64,000 nucleotides of DNA from Acidobacterium sp. S8 (GTDB taxonomy: Bacteria > Acidobacteriota > Terriglobia > Terriglobales > Acidobacteriaceae): contig NZ_LMUM01000028.1 of the NCBI RefSeq assembly GCF_009765985.1, forward strand, positions 37,457-101,456, read 5' to 3'. The notes beneath the pieces were generated by a model, which saw only the letters and a program-made list of their open reading frames with translations, was not told the DNA's origin and did not search any database. Both the position numbers and the translations under genes were made by a program. Shown here piece by piece: positions 61,718-64,000 of this stretch. Every line of letters starts with the position of its first letter. Within the stretch, counting starts at the first letter, position 1.

Positions 61718-62281
61718 ATGCTGAAACGTGATTTCAAATTCAAAGTGAAAGCGCTCGACGGCGGCGACGATCCAGACGGCTCATTCGAAGGGCTGCTTGC
61801 GGTTTATAACAATCAGGACCTCGGCGGCGACATCATCGTTCCCGGCGCGTTTGCAAGGACGATTGCGAACCAAGGCTCACAGGTCCCACTGTTATGGCAG
61901 CATAAGACCGATGAGCCAATCGGTACGCTCACGCTGAATGACGGTCCAAACGCCCTGAGCGTTCAAGGGCAATTGCTGCTCGCTTTGCCGACAGCAGTGG
62001 CGGCCTATCAGCTTTTGAAGAGCGGCATCATTCGCGGTTTGAGCATTGGGTATGACATCGTTCAGGACTCGGTCGAGGGCAGTGTTCGCTACCTGAAGGA
62101 GTTGCGCTTGTGGGAAGGCAGCATCGTCACATTTCCGATGAATCAGGCCGCGGTTATTCAGGCGATCAAGAGCAATGTCGACGACGATCGCGAAGTGATT
62201 GCCGAGTTGAAACGTCTGGCAGCCAAGGCAGAGCGGGCAGCTGGCGCGCCGAATCAGCGCATGGTAAGGCGAGGCAGATGA
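61718..62281 (+). CDS. HK97-family prohead protease
   Basis: Serine protease of 187 residues that matures procapsids. Catalytic H62 (LLWQHKTDEPIG) and S109 (RGLSIGYD), with the acidic third residue near EGSIVTFPMN. Here it lies after the capsid gene rather than before it as in most HK97-type phages. Confidence 0.92.
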   Translation: MLKRDFKFKVKALDGGDDPDGSFEGLLAVYNNQDLGGDIIVPGAFARTIANQGSQVPLLWQHKTDEPIGTLTLNDGPNALSVQGQLLLALPTAVAAYQLLKSGIIRGLSIGYDIVQDSVEGSVRYLKELRLWEGSIVTFPMNQAAVIQAIKSNVDDDREVIAELKRLAAKAERAAGAPNQRMVRRGR

Positions 62282-62502
62282 TCACGAACCGTCAGCGGTA
62301 TGAAGACCGTCACGCTAAAATCTGCCAGCGCGCCGAGCAGGAATTCGTCGCGAGTCGTGCGGAGAACCCCAGATACACCCTCAGCAAAGCGATCAAGGTT
62401 CAGGCCCGATTGGTGCGCAAAGCGATTCAACGACGCGATGAAATCGCAGCTGTGTTCGCGGCACAATGCGCGCATCTGGCACTGAAGGTTCCGGTGGATT
62501 AA
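62278..62502 (+). CDS. Small basic helical element protein
   Basis: Protein of 74 residues (ITNRQRYEDRHAKICQRAEQ), ATGA-coupled to the protease. Basic and helical. Possibly a head-associated or terminase-linked protein; no recognised motif. Confidence 0.6.
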   Translation: MITNRQRYEDRHAKICQRAEQEFVASRAENPRYTLSKAIKVQARLVRKAIQRRDEIAAVFAAQCAHLALKVPVD

Positions 62503-63026
62503 CACTCGACGCTTGGACGATTCGGGGTGCGCGCAGCTAAAATTCCGCGCATGCACTTTCCGGCAAAAAAACAATCAGCTGCAGATGGCTCGGTATGTCT
62601 TCGAAGGCCAGAACGTATGTCAGGGCTGCAACAAAGCCATCGAATTCTGGCGACCGCCAGGGCAACAGCGCCAAGCTTACGACGCGATGCCCACTGGCAC
62701 GTCTCCGGTCGTACAGCACCGCTGCAACAGTCATCGCGAGCCAACGCCGGAATCGATAGCACGTCACGCCGTGAATGGTTGGTGAGCTTCGCTTCATCAG
62801 ACTGCTGGTACTGCTGCTGCTGCTGTACCGCCGCAAGTGCCTCGTTGAGCGGTGTCACGCCCATGAGAACGGATTCTGCGAGTTCTCGCGAATAACGAAG
62901 AACGCTACGCGCTTCGTTCAAGCGACGCGAACTAAAACCTGCCGTTTCGGCAGCTTTTTTAGCTTTGCTTTTATTTCCACGACCTGCACCACTTTCTGTG
63001 TCGGGATAGACCATCGCCAGAGCCAT
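62499..63026 (-). CDS. ParB-like C-terminal fragment on the minus strand
   Basis: Protein of up to 175 residues from ATG 63026. YPDTESGAGRGNKSKAKKAA and RRLNEARSVLRYSRELAESV then LNEALAAVQ match the region downstream of the nuclease domain in phage ParB-like proteins; the nuclease part is missing. The last 80 residues look unrelated and overlap the small zinc protein gene on the other strand, so the natural stop may be earlier or the gene decayed. Confidence 0.5.
   Translation of the reverse strand: MALAMVYPDTESGAGRGNKSKAKKAAETAGFSSRRLNEARSVLRYSRELAESVLMGVTPLNEALAAVQQQQQYQQSDEAKLTNHSRRDVLSIPALARDDCCSGAVRPETCQWASRRKLGAVALAVARIRWLCCSPDIRSGLRRHTEPSAADCFFAGKCMRGILAARTPNRPSVEC
62551..62785 (+). 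pseudogene. Frameshifted paralogue of the 63578 zinc protein
   Basis: From ATG 62551 the frame MHFPAK breaks at a 7-A run (62565-62571). With six A the product would read MHFPAKNNQLQMARYVFEG, matching MHFPRIFNQIELAGYRFNG of the intact gene at 63578. Downstream the real frame continues CQGCNKAIEFWRPPGQQRQ and SPVVQHRC. Alternatively a shorter protein starts at ATG 62585 (MARYVFEG, 66 residues). Confidence 0.55.
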
Positions 63027-63039
63027 TGTTTGCTGGCTT

Positions 63040-63330
63040 TTGGTTATCGGGCAGTGGCTCAGCGAAGTGAAAGGGCGGTTGCCGCACGGCGCGTGGTTGC
63101 CGTGGTTGAAGAGTGAATTCGGTTGGTCGATACCGACAGCGGAACGTTTTATTCGCGTGTACGAGAACATCAAACTCGTCAATTTGACGAATTTGAGCAT
63201 CGACGTTTCAGCGCTCTATCTCATTGCCAGCCCCTCGACGGCCGAGCACTCAGGGCAGGGCGTCGACAGGTTGAATGATTTCGGATCGACTCTATTTCGC
63301 ATGATCGGATGCTGCGGCGCGCGGCGCTGA
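63040..63330 (+). pseudogene. DUF3102-domain remnant
   Basis: IGQWLSEVKGRLPHGAWLPW, then LKSEFGWSIPTAERFIRVYE and SALYLIASPST match the DUF3102 domain of phage and plasmid proteins. The start would be TTG 63040, and the domain lacks its usual N-terminal lead and breaks off after ASPSTAEH. It abuts the minus-strand fragment head to head (63026/63040), so both may be halves left by rearrangement. Confidence 0.55.
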
Positions 63331-63498
63331 CTTCAGTTCATAAGTGGCGACCAGATATCGCAGCGTATTGACGTGGTCCAATCCATTCTCTAAACCGATC
63401 TTTTCCAGCTTTTCCGCGAGGTAAGCGGGAAAGAGGATGTTCAAACTGACTTCGCCCTTCTTGGGTTCTTCGTTCTTGGCTGTTTTCTTTGATTTCAC
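63292..63498 (-). CDS. Ribbon-helix-helix-like small protein
   Basis: Protein of 68 residues: basic N-terminus, a strand VSLNILFPAYLA and two helices EKLEKIGLENG and VNTLRYLVATYEL, the order of ribbon-helix-helix DNA-binding proteins. Overlaps the end of the DUF3102 remnant on the other strand. Probably a small regulator. Confidence 0.55.
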   Translation of the reverse strand: MKSKKTAKNEEPKKGEVSLNILFPAYLAEKLEKIGLENGLDHVNTLRYLVATYELKSAPRAAASDHAK

Positions 63499-63577
63499 GA
63501 TGTGTCGATGTTAAACGCGTACTTTTCGGCGTTTTCCACAGCCGGTCACACTCGACACCCTGCTTACAATAATCGGC

Positions 63578-63799
63578 ATGCATTTCCCACGAATCTTCAA
63601 TCAGATTGAACTGGCTGGCTACCGCTTCAATGGCATGTGCAGGTGTCCTGGGTGCGGAAAGCAGATCGAGTATTGGACGCCACCACAGCAGCGGCGGGCG
63701 CCCTTTGAGCTAATGCAGGACGGCGAGAGCCCTGTCGTGCCGCATCGATGCAAGCGAAGCCACGCAGAGGCCTTCAGGCCGCAGCGCGCAGCCTTCTAA
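63578..63799 (+). CDS. Small zinc-finger element protein
   Basis: Protein of 73 residues, MHFPRIFNQIELAGYRFNGM and CRCPGCGKQIEYWTPPQQRR, then SPVVPHRC. The CxC/CxxC group plus the later HRC could hold one zinc. A frameshifted paralogue lies at 62551-62785. Sixteen aromatic/basic residues near the core suggest nucleic acid or protein binding; no known family. Confidence 0.65.
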   Translation: MHFPRIFNQIELAGYRFNGMCRCPGCGKQIEYWTPPQQRRAPFELMQDGESPVVPHRCKRSHAEAFRPQRAAF

Positions 63800-63861
63800 G
63801 ACCGCATAAAAGGCGGTAAAAAGTCGTGGTTATTCGGCTTCGAAGAAGTGAAGCTGAAGAC

Positions 63862-64000
63862 ATGCCAAACACTACAGAACAGCTGCTCTCAGTCGACCAG
63901 ACCGACGAGATTATCCGGACCGCTTCGCCCATGGATGGAGCCATCGAAGACTGCGAAGAGGATCGCAACGAGGTCCGCTACTTTTTCGAGACTGGCAGGA
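63862..64000 (+). CDS. Start of an acidic protein, truncated by the window end
   Basis: ATG 63862 opens a frame (PNTTEQLLSVDQTDEIIRTA, DCEEDRNEVRYFFETG) with no stop before 64000. Only 46 residues are visible, acidic, not recognised. A portal or terminase would be expected further right in a prophage. Confidence 0.5.
   Translation, partial: MPNTTEQLLSVDQTDEIIRTASPMDGAIEDCEEDRNEVRYFFETGR

Larger units (their letters stand above)
54605..64000. mobile_element. Integrated phage or capsid-encoding satellite (right end not in window)
   Basis: A tyrosine integrase next to tRNA-Pro(CGG), a leftward XRE repressor, a divergent AlpA-like gene, a replication gene with iterons, ParB-like, antitoxin, HK97 capsid and protease and several unknown small genes form one block. 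I saw no second copy of the tRNA 3' end before 64000, so the right attachment site is outside. No portal, terminase, tail, holin or lysin is present in the visible part. Either a prophage cut by the window edge or a capsid-forming satellite. Confidence 0.85.

Noticed and set aside
63765..63785. GGCCTTCAGGCC as a REP
   Set aside because: No GTAG head and it falls within the zinc-protein frame; coincidental palindrome.
63600..64000. Right attachment site of the element
   Set aside because: I found no copy of the tRNA-Pro 3' end before the window edge, so the end is not resolved.

Overview
The window is a chromosomal segment of fairly high GC that looks like a member of the Acidobacteriota (Terriglobales/Acidobacteriaceae type). 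This is inference from gene content: a PadR regulator coupled to a MacB-like permease fragment, acidobacterial-style long GH13 enzymes, a deoxynucleoside kinase, many short zinc-ribbon proteins, and three families of dispersed intergenic hairpin repeats. No 16S gene is present to settle it.

Layout. 0-3.8 kb: translation block on the minus strand (rplM-rpsI, rpsB, tsf) with a sigma70-like promoter for rplM-rpsI. 3.8-9.5 kb: a GC-poorer unknown membrane protein, a VapBC-type toxin-antitoxin pair, zinc alcohol dehydrogenase, ankyrin protein, MerR regulator, small zinc proteins and a CADD-family enzyme. 9.5-17.2 kb: a secreted beta-propeller protein and two divergent GH13 glycosidases. 17.2-18.7 kb: repeat-rich gap with REP elements, terminators, a lipoprotein and tRNA-Pro(GGG). 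18.7-33 kb: Rel, an RlmI-like methyltransferase, a LysW-like orphan carrier, M28 peptidase, a rhomboid lacking its catalytic residues, phytase-type phosphatase, aspS, hisS, gamma carbonic anhydrase. 31.4-35.8 kb: PadR/permease-like operon divergent from an ABC exporter, sharing an 18-bp-arm operator. 36-39.5 kb: rpsU, response regulator, mtaB and infC, which appears to start with AUC. infC is separated from rpmI-rplT (46.9-47.6 kb) by a 7.4 kb block.

That block holds a pseudokinase-SPOR protein and then the most conflict-like chromosomal locus: an unsignalled T4-type lysozyme, a DUF4231/SLATT two-helix membrane protein and a TIR-like Rossmannoid protein with a C-terminal membrane anchor, converging on a TIR-TM-sensor protein. 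I read it as a candidate endolysin plus pore plus nucleotide-effector defence or suicide module. 47.9-54.5 kb returns to housekeeping (deoxynucleoside kinase, hemL, purM, purN), with a small secreted peptide made of three near-identical repeats.

From 54.6 kb to the end lies an integrated element next to tRNA-Pro(CGG). It has an integrase and repressor reading left, then rightward an excisionase/AlpA-like protein, a replication protein gene carrying six 22-23 bp iterons inside its own reading frame, a ParB-like protein, an orphan Phd antitoxin, and an HK97-type capsid followed by its protease. The int/repressor-AlpA-Rep-capsid order resembles capsid-forming phage satellites (cf-PICI) as much as a prophage. 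The right end and any portal or terminase lie outside the window.
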